64,000 bases of DNA from JAJRXR01 sp041402005 (lineage in GTDB: Bacteria > Planctomycetota > Phycisphaerae > Phycisphaerales > UBA1924). The stretch's first letter is position 1; the number at the start of each line of letters is the position of its first letter. The stretch spans positions 186,001-250,000 of the forward strand of contig JAWKTB010000003.1 of assembly GCA_041402005.1 (NCBI GenBank), given 5' to 3'. The position numbers were made by a program, and so were the translations under genes. Below are positions 21,725 through 31,323 of the stretch, piece by piece. The notes beneath the pieces were generated by a model. That model was not told the DNA's origin. It made no database searches and saw only the letters and a list, made by a program, of their open reading frames with translations.

Positions 21725-22567
21725 ATGTCGCACCTGCCGATGATCGCGGCTTTGTTGCTGCCAGGGCCGAACACGTCCAACGCCACCGATCCGGGCTGGT
21801 TTTCTCTGACCGAGATCGAGCGGATCGTCTACGCCTTCTCCAGCTTGCGCGACGACTCCGACGAGGACTTCGACTCTGGCCAGAGCGAGCCGAGCGTCGA
21901 CGTGCTCGGCCACTTCTGGGCCGGCAGCGCCGACGGGAACGCCCAGCTCCGACCCGACACCCACGCCGAGACCAACGCGATCCAGCTCTCGGGCCCCGCC
22001 ACCAACGGCGCGTTCTGGTCCATCGGCGACGTCGACCTCTCGATGACCGCGAGCGAGCCGCTCATCCAGTCGTTCACCGCCGGCGGCTCACGCATGGCGT
22101 TCGTCATGGACGTCAAGTCGCCCTCGCGTCTCGAGAGCTTCCTCCAACTCACCATCGAGGGCTCCGCGGACTCGCTCGCCTGGGCCCGCCTCCGCGTCGG
22201 AACCGACAACACGGGCCCCTACATCTACAACCTCCAGATCACCGATGGCGAGGCGCTCGTCGAGGAGATCAGGACGCTCCCCGAAGGGAAGTACACGCTC
22301 GAGGCGGGCGCCCGTGCCGAAGTGTTCGACGTCATGGGGCTGACGACCGCGACCAGCGGCTTCAGCGTCTCATTCACGCCCACCGCCTCGTGCAATGCCG
22401 CCGACTTCACCGAGCCGATCGGCGTGCTCGACTTCAACGATGTCGTCGCGTTCCTGGAGGCTTTCATGCTGCAGGATCCCAAAGCCGACCTCGGCCTGCC
22501 GCCCCTGCAGTTCGACGCCACCGACGTGATCGAGTTCCTCGTCGAGTTCAGCGCGGGTTGCCCCTGA
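21725..22567 (+). CDS. Exported protein with GC-type dockerin-like tail
   Basis: 280 residues. The last 60 residues start with a Cys (ASCNAADFTEP) and end with SAGCP, enclosing two helix-loop repeats (LDFNDVVAFLEAF and FDATDVIEFLVEF). This is the 'GC-type dockerin' anchoring domain seen on many secreted proteins of Phycisphaerae. The first repeat keeps acidic Ca-binding positions, the second less so. The middle is beta-rich and unrecognised. No strong signal peptide is visible after the start (MSHLPMIAALLLPG is short and hydrophobic), so export is inferred from the tail. Confidence 0.7.
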   Translation: MSHLPMIAALLLPGPNTSNATDPGWFSLTEIERIVYAFSSLRDDSDEDFDSGQSEPSVDVLGHFWAGSADGNAQLRPDTHAETNAIQLSGPATNGAFWSIGDVDLSMTASEPLIQSFTAGGSRMAFVMDVKSPSRLESFLQLTIEGSADSLAWARLRVGTDNTGPYIYNLQITDGEALVEEIRTLPEGKYTLEAGARAEVFDVMGLTTATSGFSVSFTPTASCNAADFTEPIGVLDFNDVVAFLEAFMLQDPKADLGLPPLQFDATDVIEFLVEFSAGCP

Positions 22568-22589
22568 GACGACCGAGTTGATTGCTCGA

Positions 22590-22613
22590 CATGCCGGGTC
22601 CACCTTCGGCATG
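22590..22613. terminator. Candidate bidirectional terminator hairpin
   Basis: CATGCCG (22590-22596) and CGGCATG (22607-22613) form a 7-bp stem in the 52-base gap between two convergent genes. No T-run follows on either strand, so termination is inferred mostly from position. Confidence 0.3.
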
Positions 22614-22619
22614 GGGTCA

Positions 22620-24383
22620 TCAATCGCCCGCGCCGTCCAGCTCGTAGACCTCAAACAGTTCGTTGACGTACACGGCTCGGCCCGCCCACGGCGCGTCGCC
22701 ACGCTCGACCACCAGGTACTGTGACTTCTCCGTCCGCGCGAGCTCGGGCGCGAGGATCGCGACGTCGCTCGCGTAGGCGCGTCGGAGCGGCTCGTGAGGT
22801 TCGCCCCGGTCGCGCGGGTCGATCTCGAACCACCAGGCGCGTGGCGTCATGCCGAGGCGCTCCATCCGCCCCTCCCATTCGAGCGCCGGCTCGCCCGCGT
22901 AGAAGAGCAGCCCGCCGTCACGCAGCTCCCCGAACGTCGGGCGGTGCGACCCCACGCGCCACCCGGCGAGGTAGGGCGGGGTGATGAAGACGGCGCCCTG
23001 GGGCGTGCTCGTCCGCGCCCAGGCCTGGGCGTCGCCCCACGCCGGGGCCATCGGGCTCGACAGCCACGGGTACTCGCGCGTGGTGAAGGCGACCGCGCCC
23101 AGGACGATCGCCGTCATCCATGCGGGGAACGCGACGAACGTCTGGAGGCGCCCGGCTCGGTCGCGGGTAGGAGCCGGGCGTTGACGGGTCATCGAGCCCA
23201 TCCCGATCGCCCCGAGCGTGACGATGCCGACGACACCCGCGGCGAGGTGCCCGAGCGAGGGCGTGGGCCAGAGGGTGAGCCCGACGAGCGCGAGGGCGCC
23301 GTAGAGCGCGCCGACACCCCCCTGTCGCGCCCGGTCGGCGCACCAGACCGCCGCGACCACGAGCGAGACGATCTGGATCAGCATGAGCGATCGCGAGACC
23401 ATGAGGCGCCAGAGCAGTGGCTCCTCGAGGCCAACGCCAAGCAGGGCGGCCCCGATCAGGGGAAAGACCAGCGATGCCGCCGCGTAGACGAGCAGGCGCT
23501 CGCGGGCGGTCCGGACGTCGCGCGGGGCGAGCGAAGCCGCCCGCAGGTACCCGGGCAGGGCGAGGGCGCCGAAGGCGAGCACGAACGCGAGCGCGGCCCA
23601 GGACTTGAGAGGGACGCTCCAGATATCGATCAGTGGCGCGTACAGCTCGTGCCCGAGGCGGGCGTAGGCGTCCATGTGCGAGGGATCGACGCCGTTGACC
23701 GAGCGCAGAAAGAGCACCCCGCCCACACCCATGAGCCCGACGCCGAGCGTGAGTGCGACAAGACGCCGGTCGCGCCGATGCATCACGATCGTCGCGCTGC
23801 ACCAGGCCGCGAGCAGGTACGCGGCGGTTTGCCCGTGGATCGGCGCCGCCGCGATCGCCGCCAGCAGCGACCAGACGACGCAACCGCGTACGAACAGCGT
23901 CATCGAAGCGAAGACGAGGGTGAGCACGAGCACGGTCGCCGTGAACTCGACGTCGCCGAGCGAGACGAGCCCGAAATAGTTCTGCTCCTTGGGCGTGACG
24001 AGGACGAGCGCCGGCGTGAGCGTCAGCAGCAATGCGGCGTTCCCACCGAGCAGGCGGCGCCCAAGCGAGCCAAGGACCAGTGCCGATCCAGCGACCGACA
24101 GGAGCATGAGCGTGAGCAGGACGCCGGGCAGTGCCTGCTCGGGCGTCGTCCACGCGATGAGCGTCCAGACCTCGCTCCCGAGCGCCCCGAACGCCTGGAT
24201 GTACGCGTCGTCGTCGAGCGTGCCGGGGAAGCGGACCGCCGTGTACTGCGAGAGGTACTGGACCTGGTCGGCGACGCCGAACCGGTACCCGCAGACCGCG
24301 AGCGAGAGCCACGCGAGCATGAGTGCGAGCAGGCCGCACGCCACGCCCCGCCCGAGGCGTCCCTGACCCCTCTCCGAACTCAC
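22620..24383 (-). CDS. Polytopic membrane protein, possible glycosyltransferase
   Basis: About 587 residues with roughly ten to twelve transmembrane helices followed by a soluble C-terminal domain (AYASDVAILAPELARTEKSQ). The layout resembles PMT/GT87-type membrane glycosyltransferases: a short N-terminal helix, a periplasmic acidic segment (RFPGTLDDDAYIQAFGALG), repeated helices and an extracytoplasmic tail. No catalytic motif can be named. Start is GTG 24383, because GGAGG lies 7 bases upstream; the GTG at 24401 would place that site inside the coding region. Function uncertain. Confidence 0.7.
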   Translation of the reverse strand: MSSERGQGRLGRGVACGLLALMLAWLSLAVCGYRFGVADQVQYLSQYTAVRFPGTLDDDAYIQAFGALGSEVWTLIAWTTPEQALPGVLLTLMLLSVAGSALVLGSLGRRLLGGNAALLLTLTPALVLVTPKEQNYFGLVSLGDVEFTATVLVLTLVFASMTLFVRGCVVWSLLAAIAAAPIHGQTAAYLLAAWCSATIVMHRRDRRLVALTLGVGLMGVGGVLFLRSVNGVDPSHMDAYARLGHELYAPLIDIWSVPLKSWAALAFVLAFGALALPGYLRAASLAPRDVRTARERLLVYAAASLVFPLIGAALLGVGLEEPLLWRLMVSRSLMLIQIVSLVVAAVWCADRARQGGVGALYGALALVGLTLWPTPSLGHLAAGVVGIVTLGAIGMGSMTRQRPAPTRDRAGRLQTFVAFPAWMTAIVLGAVAFTTREYPWLSSPMAPAWGDAQAWARTSTPQGAVFITPPYLAGWRVGSHRPTFGELRDGGLLFYAGEPALEWEGRMERLGMTPRAWWFEIDPRDRGEPHEPLRRAYASDVAILAPELARTEKSQYLVVERGDAPWAGRAVYVNELFEVYELDGAGD

Positions 24384-24493
24384 CCGGTCGCCTCCACGCA
24401 AGGGGCAGGGTATCTCCCGCGCTCGTCCCCGGTCGCTCCCTGAAACCCGGTCCGGTACCCTCCCAAGGAGGCCAGCGGAGGCCTCTCCAGACG

Positions 24494-24916
24494 ATGAGCG
24501 AGCCCGCCTATCCAGTGAGCCCCAAGGGTCGGTTCTACGACCCCGACTCGACCAGCGACGAGCGGTCCTACAGCACGCTCATGCATCTGTCCCTGCTCGC
24601 GCACCTCTTCATGCCCTACGTCGCGATCGTCGTTCCCATCATCATGTGGGTCGTCCGCAAGGAGAAGTCGCCCTTCATCGACGACCATGGTCGCGAGGCG
24701 GTCAACTTCCAGATCACCGTCGTGCTCTACACGCTCGTGCTTCCCACGATTGCATTTATCGTGGGCGCGATCACGTGCGGCGTCGGGCTCGTTCTGCTCG
24801 TCCCCGCCCTCCTCGGCCCCTACATCCTCGCGCTGGTCGGCATGATCCAGGCCGCGATGGCGTCCAACCGGGGCGAGTTCTACCGCTACCCGATGACCAT
24901 CCGCATGCTGCACTGA
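24494..24916 (+). CDS. DUF4870 (Tic20-like) membrane protein
   Basis: 140 residues. The pattern YSTLMHLSLLAHLFMPYVAI, then WVVRKEKSPFIDDHGREAVN, then two more helices, is the DUF4870 signature. Family members are small membrane proteins of unknown role. ATG 24494 is chosen; a GGAGG lies 13 bases upstream within a small hairpin. It is divergent from the membrane glycosyltransferase-like gene and lies 79 bases ahead of lptB on the same strand. Confidence 0.85.
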   Translation: MSEPAYPVSPKGRFYDPDSTSDERSYSTLMHLSLLAHLFMPYVAIVVPIIMWVVRKEKSPFIDDHGREAVNFQITVVLYTLVLPTIAFIVGAITCGVGLVLLVPALLGPYILALVGMIQAAMASNRGEFYRYPMTIRMLH

Positions 24917-24995
24917 CGCCCGCGGGCCTCGTCCCCCGTCTGGCAGGGCCCTGTAGGGGCCTCTGGCGCCCTCCTCCCGCGTACACTCTTGGCTC

Positions 24996-25805
24996 ATGCC
25001 CCTCCTCGAGGCGGTCAACCTCCGCAAGGCGTACAACGGCAGGACCGTCGTCGACGGCGTCTCCTTCGACGTCGAGCGGGCCGAGATCGTCGGCCTCCTC
25101 GGTCGCAACGGCGCGGGCAAGACCACCAGCTTCCGCATGACCATCGGCATGATCGAGGCCGACGACGGTCGCGTCTTCTTCGACGGGCACGAGGTCACGG
25201 GCCTGCCGATGTACCAGCACGCGAAGCGCGGCATGGGGTACCTCTCCCAGGAGCCCTCCGTCTTCCAACGCATGACCTGCGAGCAGAACCTGCTTGCCAT
25301 CCTCGAGACGCGCTCGATGACCCGTGCCCAGCGCAAGAAGAAGGCCGCCGAACTGCTCGACCGCTTCAGCCTCTCGCACAAGGCCAAGGATCTGGCCCGC
25401 ACCTGCTCGGGCGGCGAGCGGCGCAAGCTCGAGATCGCCCGCGCGTTGATCACGGACCCGAAGCTGATCCTCCTCGACGAGCCCTTCTCGGGCGTCGACC
25501 CGATCGCCGTCGAGCAGCTCCAGGGCGAGATCCGCGCCCTCGCCGAGCACAACATCGCCTTCCTGATCACCGACCACAACGTGCAGCAGACGCTGCGCGT
25601 GTGCGACCGGGCGTGCATCATCGACTCGGGTCGCAAGCTGGCCGAGGGCACGCCCAAGCAACTCATCAACGACGAGATGGTGCGTGAGCGCTACCTCGGC
25701 TCGCTGTTCCGGGGCGACGAGTTCGACCACCCGCAGCCGCCGACGCGCAACGGCTCCACTCGCACGCCCGTCGAGCGCCCGCGTCGCCTATCGCGCCGAG
25801 TTTGA
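24996..25805 (+). CDS. lptB: LPS export ABC transporter ATPase
   Basis: ATPase that powers lipopolysaccharide extraction by LptFG. Motifs: Walker A GLLGRNGAGKTTSF, Q-loop YLSQEPSVFQRMT, signature CSGGERRKLEIARAL, Walker B LILLDEPFSGVDP and H-loop FLITDHNVQQTL. LptB-specific features are the SQEPSVF after the Q-loop and the NVQQTLRVCDRA segment. A 25-residue Arg/Pro-rich tail (RPRRLSRRV) extends beyond the usual end. It implies an outer membrane with LPS-like lipids. No other lpt gene is in the window. Confidence 0.88.
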   Translation: MPLLEAVNLRKAYNGRTVVDGVSFDVERAEIVGLLGRNGAGKTTSFRMTIGMIEADDGRVFFDGHEVTGLPMYQHAKRGMGYLSQEPSVFQRMTCEQNLLAILETRSMTRAQRKKKAAELLDRFSLSHKAKDLARTCSGGERRKLEIARALITDPKLILLDEPFSGVDPIAVEQLQGEIRALAEHNIAFLITDHNVQQTLRVCDRACIIDSGRKLAEGTPKQLINDEMVRERYLGSLFRGDEFDHPQPPTRNGSTRTPVERPRRLSRRV

Positions 25806-25812
25806 ACGCAGG

Positions 25813-25937
25813 GGTTGAACTCGAAGGGCTCGCAGGACATGAAGAGGATAGAAAGCTTGCGCAGACGCTCGTGGGCGAGCGACGGCGTATCAATTCTTTG
25901 CTCTTCTTCGCGCGCTTCGAGGCCTTCGAGTTCAACC
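25813..25937. repeat. Inverted-repeat element, family 2 (copy A)
   Basis: A perfect 15-bp inverted repeat, ggttgaactcgaagg (25813-25827) and ccttcgagttcaacc (25923-25937), enclosing 95 bases with no gene. The related copy B lies at 31324-31488. It sits between the lptB stop and the convergent LEA14-like gene. No transposase is visible. It could act as a hairpin at the 3' ends of both transcripts. Confidence 0.75.
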
Positions 25938-25954
25938 GAGAACCGTGGCCATCC

Positions 25955-26434
25955 TCAACCCCCGTCCCCGAAGTCGATCTCGCCCGAGACGTCCAGGTCC
26001 GCCTTGGGGACGAGCACGTTCGACTCGAAGAGGATCTCCGCGAGCTTGCCGGGCGTCAGGTACGTCACTGACCCCGACAGGCGGTAGGGCACGGACCCGG
26101 TCCGCGTGTCGTACGACGCGGGGACGATGGCGGGCAGGTCGATCTCGTGCGTCTCGTAGCGTGAGAGTGTCGTCTCGGGGGAGCGGACGCCGCTGAAGAC
26201 CTCGCTGCCGTCGAGCGAGAGCGAGTAGGTCACCTTGCGCAGGGGCAGGGGGTCCTTATCGTCGTTGATCGCCGCGACGTGGAAGACCAGCTCCACGCCC
26301 TGATCACTCGCGCCCATGCGTGTGACGCCGACGGCTTCGAAGCGGGGCGGGCCGGGGTGGGAGCACCCGCCGGCAAATACACAAGCTGCGGCGCCCAGGG
26401 CAATCGGTGTCAGTGCGTTCGCTCGTCGTCTCAC
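25955..26434 (-). CDS. LEA14/WHy-like lipoprotein
   Basis: 159 residues. The signal sequence ends in a lipobox (AACVFAGGC), so it should be a lipid-anchored envelope protein. The mature part looks like a single LEA14/WHy-type immunoglobulin-like domain: GVELVFHVAAINDDKDPLPL, a VTYSLSLDGSEVFSG strand pair and a final SVTYLTPGKLAEI. Such domains bind hydrophobic ligands in some proteins. It lies 24 bases before the DUF5658 gene end, on the same strand and downstream of it. Confidence 0.65.
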   Translation of the reverse strand: MRRRANALTPIALGAAACVFAGGCSHPGPPRFEAVGVTRMGASDQGVELVFHVAAINDDKDPLPLRKVTYSLSLDGSEVFSGVRSPETTLSRYETHEIDLPAIVPASYDTRTGSVPYRLSGSVTYLTPGKLAEILFESNVLVPKADLDVSGEIDFGDGG

Positions 26435-26458
26435 GAGGACGAGCCTAGCAGGACGGGC

Positions 26459-26920
26459 TCAGGGCGTCCGCATGGGGCGGCGGGGCGTGCCGAGCGTGGT
26501 CCAGCGGTCGTCCAGGGTGGGCGAGCCCGCCGCGATCGAGGGGGGCGCGGGCGGGGCCGTCCTGACGTAGTTCTTCCAGTGGAGCATGAGGCCGCAGAGG
26601 AGGATGGCGGCGATCCAGGCGCCGACCTCCGCCGAGGGCGCCCGGCTCTTCCAGACCAGGATGCTTACGCACGCCGTCACCGTCGCCAGCTTCCACACGA
26701 TCAGCAGGGCCGGCGAGCCGAACTCGATCACGAGCCTCGCGAGCGGGTTGGACTCCGCCATCCCGAGGCTCTGCAGGTACGTCAGCGTCAGGGCCAGGTC
26801 CCCGAGGCTCATGACGATGATGGCGGCGGCCAGCAGGATCACCCGACGGCAGCGGGGGGGCGCCGCCTGCAGCCTGGCCAGCAGCGAGGAGGTACCTGGG
26901 AGGGCGACGGAGCCGGACAT
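26459..26920 (-). CDS. DUF5658 membrane protein
   Basis: 153 residues with four transmembrane helices. SLGDLALTLTYLQSLGMAES, NPLARLVIEFGSPAL and IVWKLATVTACV match the DUF5658 pattern (Asp in helix 1, then NPL and a Lys in helix 3). Start ATG 26920, rather than the 65-codon extension that overlaps the promoter side of the divergent PQQ gene. Followed by the LEA14-like lipoprotein gene, probably an operon. Confidence 0.75.
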   Translation of the reverse strand: MSGSVALPGTSSLLARLQAAPPRCRRVILLAAAIIVMSLGDLALTLTYLQSLGMAESNPLARLVIEFGSPALLIVWKLATVTACVSILVWKSRAPSAEVGAWIAAILLCGLMLHWKNYVRTAPPAPPSIAAGSPTLDDRWTTLGTPRRPMRTP

Positions 26921-27114
26921 GACCCCCCCGCATCGGTCCACCCTCGTCACTGGATGAGCAGACCGCCGCCCCAATGCCTTCAGGGGGCGTCCGTCCGCGA
27001 CGGCTGGGACGGCGCGGCGGTTCGCGCCGATGATCTGGGGATGGAGCCGAGTCCGGGAACCCGCCGGCAAGAGGGGCCTGCGCCCCGCCGGTCCCCGGGC
27101 GACGGAGCGCACGG

Positions 27115-30100
27115 ATGGGACGTTTGGCCCTGGTCATCCTGCTGACGGCGTGGGCGCTGGGCGTCCCGGTCGCCCGCGCCCAGACCGACAACCCCGTCTT
27201 CCTCGATGATTCACCCATCGCCGCCGACACGCTCCGACGCCTCGACGACCTGATCGCGATCGAGAGCTGGAGCGAGGCCGCGAGAGTGCTGCAGCATCTG
27301 CTCGACGGGGAGGGCGACCGAGTCCTGCCCAGCGTCGACGACCCGGACCTGTTCGTGCCCGTGCGGCGCGTGGTGCATGAACGCCTGCTCGCGACGCCTG
27401 CGTTGCTGGAGCGATACAGGGACGCGGAGAACGACGCCGCCCGCCAACTCGTCGAGTCGGGAGACGTCGACGCCGCCGAACGCACGCGACTGCTGACGCC
27501 CTGGGGCTTCGAGGCGGCGCTGCGGGTGGCGCAGGTGCGCCTCGAGTCCGCGCAGTTCCGCGCATCGGCGGCGGCGCTCGAGCAGCTCGAGCGTCACCCG
27601 GATCGCACGGGCGAGGGCGGCGCCGACGCGGCCCGACTGCTCGCGCAGGTCGCGCGGTATCTCGACGACGACGCCGTGAGCGAGCGTGCGCAGCGTTGGG
27701 CGAGCGAGGCGGGCGTGCAGCTCCTCGGGCTGGCGCCGATCGCGCCCCCGCCGAGCGTGGACCCGCCCGTGAGTGCCGCGCTCGATGCCCAGGTCGCCCC
27801 CGAGATCGACCTGGGCGCCCTGGGGCGCGAGCCCCTGCGCTCCGAGCCCCTGAGCCCCATCGACTCGCGCGTCATCGACGCCCCGAGCGAACTCCACGAC
27901 CAGCGCCCCGACGAGCGCACGCGCCAGCGCACGTTCGCCTGGTCCATGCCCACCGCCGTCGGCGACGTCCTCTACGTCTCCGACGGCGTCACCGTCAGCG
28001 CCTGGGACCGCTTCACGCTCAGCCCGATCTGGCGTCGGCGCATCGGCCCGCCCATCGGCCAGGGATCGCGGGACCGCTGGGTCGAGGCCACCCGCCAGCG
28101 CCTGGGCCAGAGCCTCGAGGACAGCGCCAGCGTCACCATCGCCGGCGACATGCTCCTGACCACCAGCGGCATGGCCCGGGGCGGGCGGCGCGAGGACGGC
28201 GGCGACGTCGTCGCCCTCGACCGACACACCGGCCAGATCCTCTGGCGAGCCGACGTCGCCCAACTCGACGAAAACCTCCAGGACACCAGCGTCCGCGGCC
28301 CGGTGCTCGTCGAGGGCGGGACGGTCGTGCTCTCGGTCCGCAAGTCCGTGCGAACGCGCCGCCTGCTCAGCGAGTACTTCGTCGGGCTCGACCTGCGCGA
28401 CGGCTCGCTGCGTTGGAGCCGCCTGGTCGCCAGCGCCGGCTCGCTGCCCTTCCAGCAGGTGGGCGAGGTCGCCGAGGGCGGCGTCGCGTGGCGTGGTGTC
28501 GTCGTCCGCGCCGACGAGATCGGCTCGGTCGAAGCCGTCGATGCAGGCACGGGCGCGCCCCTCTGGGCGCGGCGCTTCCCGCCCGCCGCCATGTACCGCC
28601 CGTCGAGCACGCCCCCATGGACCACGTGCAAGCCCGTCGTCGATGGCGACTCGGTCATCCTCATCTCGCCCGATCACACGCACATTCTCCGACTCGACAT
28701 CCGCACCGGCGCGATCCTCGCACGCCGTGACGCCGCGGAACTCGGCTCGCCCGACTACCTCGTCCGCGTCGGCGGCACGCTGGCGGCGGTCTCCGCCGAC
28801 CACGTCGCCTTCGTCGATGTGAGGCGATTCCACGCCGATCCCCCGCGCCTGAGCAACCCGATCGACCCGGCGATCGTCTCAGGGCGCGCCACCCCCTCGG
28901 GCGCCAACCTGCTCCTGCCGACGCACGAGGGCGTGGTCGTCTACGACCCCATGCGCCCGCGCGATCCCCGGCGCGTCCCCCTCGACCTGACAGGCAACCT
29001 CCTCGTCCTCGAGGGCCAGCTCGTCGCCGTCGGCGAGTTCGAGGCGCACTCCTACCTTGAGTGGAAGGTCGCCAGCTCGCTGCTCGAGGAGCGGATGCGC
29101 CGATCGCCCGACGACCCGTCGCCCGCGGCGACGCTCGCGGAGCTCGCCTTCCGGGCGGGCGAGCACGAGCGGATCGCCCCGGCGGTGGACAACGCGCTGC
29201 GCGCCCTGCGGGGCGCGGGGGACGACCCGGCCGCCGCACGTGTCAGCGACCGCCTCTTCCGCTCGCTGCTCGCGATGGTGCAGGGCGAGCCGGGCGACGC
29301 GGGCGAGCCGACGATCACCTCGCTCGCCGTCAGACGCGAGCTGATCGACCGTCTGGGGCGCCTTGCCGTCGCGCCCGAGCAGCGCGTCGCGCACCTGATG
29401 GCGCTCGGGCGTCTGCGAGACCGCCTGGGCGACGCCAAGGGCTCGATCGACGCGTACCAGTCCGTGCTCGCCGACCCCGCGCTCTCGGGCGCGACGTGGC
29501 GTGGCGCCGAGCTGGCGGTCCGGGCGCAGCTCGAGGCGACGCGGCGCGTCGGCGACGTCGTGCGTCGTCACGGGCACGACGCCTACAAGGCGTACGACGC
29601 CGAGGCGCGCATCGAGTCGGGCCTGGCGCAAGACACCGACGGGGCCGCCCTCGCGGAGTTGGCCCGTCGATACCCCGCCGCGACCGTCACGCCGAGCCTC
29701 TGGGCGCGAGCCGCCGAGGTGTACGAGCGCGCCGGGCGCCCCCACGCCTCGGAGCGAGCCCTGCGATCGGCGCTGTCCGCCGCCGAGCTGCTCGACCAGG
29801 GGGGCGCCCCGATCCCCGCGCCGGAACTGGGCGAGATCGTGGGGCGCCTGGCGACGTCGCTGGCCCGGCGCGCGAGCGGCGACGCCGCCGCCGCCCTCGT
29901 CGCCGACGCGACGCGCCAACGCCCGGGCCTCGTGCCGACGCGTGACGGCGCCCCGATCGACCTGGCCGCCCTCGCCGAACAACCCTCGCACGGACGCCTG
30001 CCCGTCATCACCGCCCGCCTGTCCACCAGCGAGAACCCCCAGGTCCTCGCCGGCGTGCCGATCGAGCCACTCGACCCCTCGCCCAGCGCGCCCACCGACC

Positions 30101-31323
30101 GCGCCGTGCTCGTCTCCGCGACGCGATCCGAACTCTCGCTCGTCGTCGCCGAGGCCGACGGCGTGCGCGTCGCGTGGTCCACCCCCACCGACCCCGACGC
30201 CCGCGTCGTGCGCCTCGACCAGAGCGGTGTCTTTCTCCATGCCGGCGAGGGCGGCGAGGGCGTCTTCACCAAGCTTGCCCCCGAAGACGGACACGTCCTC
30301 TGGTCCGTCGGACCGATCGGACGCGCGCTCTCGCCCCTGAGCGACCGTGCCCCGGACGCGGGGGGTGGCCCCGTCGGCGCGCAGCGATTCGAATCCCCCC
30401 TCGACGGCGCCGTCTCCCCCGACGCGCTCGTCATGGCGCTGGACGACCAGACCCTCGTCGTCTGCGACCGTCTCGGGCGCGTCGTCGCCTACGACCTGAC
30501 CACCGGCGACGAGCTGTGGACTCGGCGCTCGCGCCTGTCATGGGTGCACGACATGGACGTGGGCGCCGGCCTCGTCGCGGTCGGGGGCGTCAGCCCCGGC
30601 GGCGACGCCGACGGACGCTGGACTCCCGCGATCGAGGCGCTCGACGCTCGCACGGGTGAGGTCATCAGCCCGATCGAGGGCGTCTCCAGCGAGGTCCGCT
30701 GGGTGCGGGTCGCCGAGTCGGGAGACCTGATCGCGGGTCTCGCGGGCGCCGTCGTCTCCCTGAACGTCGTCGAGGGACGCGTCAACTGGGTGACCAGCTC
30801 ACGCGCGACCGACGGCTCGAGAGGCGCCTGGATCCTCGCCGACCGGATGGTCGTCATGGACGCCGACAGCGAGCTCTGGCTCGGCGACAGCGTCGGCGGC
30901 TCCCTGCGCTCACCCGAACTCGACCTCGGCGACCGCGACGAGGGCGCCTGGGTGCGCGTCCACGCCCTCGACGACCGCCTCCTCGTCGCGACCCCGCAGG
31001 GCGTCCGCCTCTTCGACCGCGAGGGGCGACTCGTCGGCGCCGATGCCCTGGAGACCGACGGCAAGATCCTCCCGCCCGCGCTCGCCAGGGGCATCATCGT
31101 CGCGATCGAGCGGCGCGAGCCGGACCTTGGCGCCATTGCGGGCGACGCGGGCGAGTCCTGGGCGCACCTGCTCGAGTCCACCTCCGGCCGCCTGATGGGC
31201 AGCTACCAGCTCCCGCTCGTCGCCGAGCCGGTCAGCGTTGGCGTCATCGACGGGCATGTCCTGATCGGCATGGGCGACGCGACGCTCGTCGCCGACGCGC
31301 CCGCCTCGGAGGGCGAGCCGTAA
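27115..31323 (+). CDS. Giant exported PQQ-like beta-propeller and TPR-like protein
   Basis: 1402 residues. Signal peptide LALVILLTAWALGVPVARAQ. An N-terminal helical region (25-200), a first PQQ-type propeller (about 270-640) with repeats such as GDVVALDRHTGQILWRADV and GSVEAVDAGTGAPLWARRF, a central helical TPR-like block (about 650-960), and a second propeller (about 1000-1395) with RVVAYDLTTGDELWTRRS and PAIEALDARTGEVISP. BamB-like propellers form scaffolds; no dehydrogenase active-site residues could be assigned. It stands alone, divergent from DUF5658. Function unknown, probably a periplasmic scaffold or surface protein. Confidence 0.85.
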   Translation: MGRLALVILLTAWALGVPVARAQTDNPVFLDDSPIAADTLRRLDDLIAIESWSEAARVLQHLLDGEGDRVLPSVDDPDLFVPVRRVVHERLLATPALLERYRDAENDAARQLVESGDVDAAERTRLLTPWGFEAALRVAQVRLESAQFRASAAALEQLERHPDRTGEGGADAARLLAQVARYLDDDAVSERAQRWASEAGVQLLGLAPIAPPPSVDPPVSAALDAQVAPEIDLGALGREPLRSEPLSPIDSRVIDAPSELHDQRPDERTRQRTFAWSMPTAVGDVLYVSDGVTVSAWDRFTLSPIWRRRIGPPIGQGSRDRWVEATRQRLGQSLEDSASVTIAGDMLLTTSGMARGGRREDGGDVVALDRHTGQILWRADVAQLDENLQDTSVRGPVLVEGGTVVLSVRKSVRTRRLLSEYFVGLDLRDGSLRWSRLVASAGSLPFQQVGEVAEGGVAWRGVVVRADEIGSVEAVDAGTGAPLWARRFPPAAMYRPSSTPPWTTCKPVVDGDSVILISPDHTHILRLDIRTGAILARRDAAELGSPDYLVRVGGTLAAVSADHVAFVDVRRFHADPPRLSNPIDPAIVSGRATPSGANLLLPTHEGVVVYDPMRPRDPRRVPLDLTGNLLVLEGQLVAVGEFEAHSYLEWKVASSLLEERMRRSPDDPSPAATLAELAFRAGEHERIAPAVDNALRALRGAGDDPAAARVSDRLFRSLLAMVQGEPGDAGEPTITSLAVRRELIDRLGRLAVAPEQRVAHLMALGRLRDRLGDAKGSIDAYQSVLADPALSGATWRGAELAVRAQLEATRRVGDVVRRHGHDAYKAYDAEARIESGLAQDTDGAALAELARRYPAATVTPSLWARAAEVYERAGRPHASERALRSALSAAELLDQGGAPIPAPELGEIVGRLATSLARRASGDAAAALVADATRQRPGLVPTRDGAPIDLAALAEQPSHGRLPVITARLSTSENPQVLAGVPIEPLDPSPSAPTDRAVLVSATRSELSLVVAEADGVRVAWSTPTDPDARVVRLDQSGVFLHAGEGGEGVFTKLAPEDGHVLWSVGPIGRALSPLSDRAPDAGGGPVGAQRFESPLDGAVSPDALVMALDDQTLVVCDRLGRVVAYDLTTGDELWTRRSRLSWVHDMDVGAGLVAVGGVSPGGDADGRWTPAIEALDARTGEVISPIEGVSSEVRWVRVAESGDLIAGLAGAVVSLNVVEGRVNWVTSSRATDGSRGAWILADRMVVMDADSELWLGDSVGGSLRSPELDLGDRDEGAWVRVHALDDRLLVATPQGVRLFDREGRLVGADALETDGKILPPALARGIIVAIERREPDLGAIAGDAGESWAHLLESTSGRLMGSYQLPLVAEPVSVGVIDGHVLIGMGDATLVADAPASEGEP

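Noticed and set aside
30380..30400. gattcgaatccc, resembling a tRNA T-loop
   Set aside because: Lies inside the PQQ gene with no acceptor or anticodon stem around it; no tRNA was found anywhere in the window.
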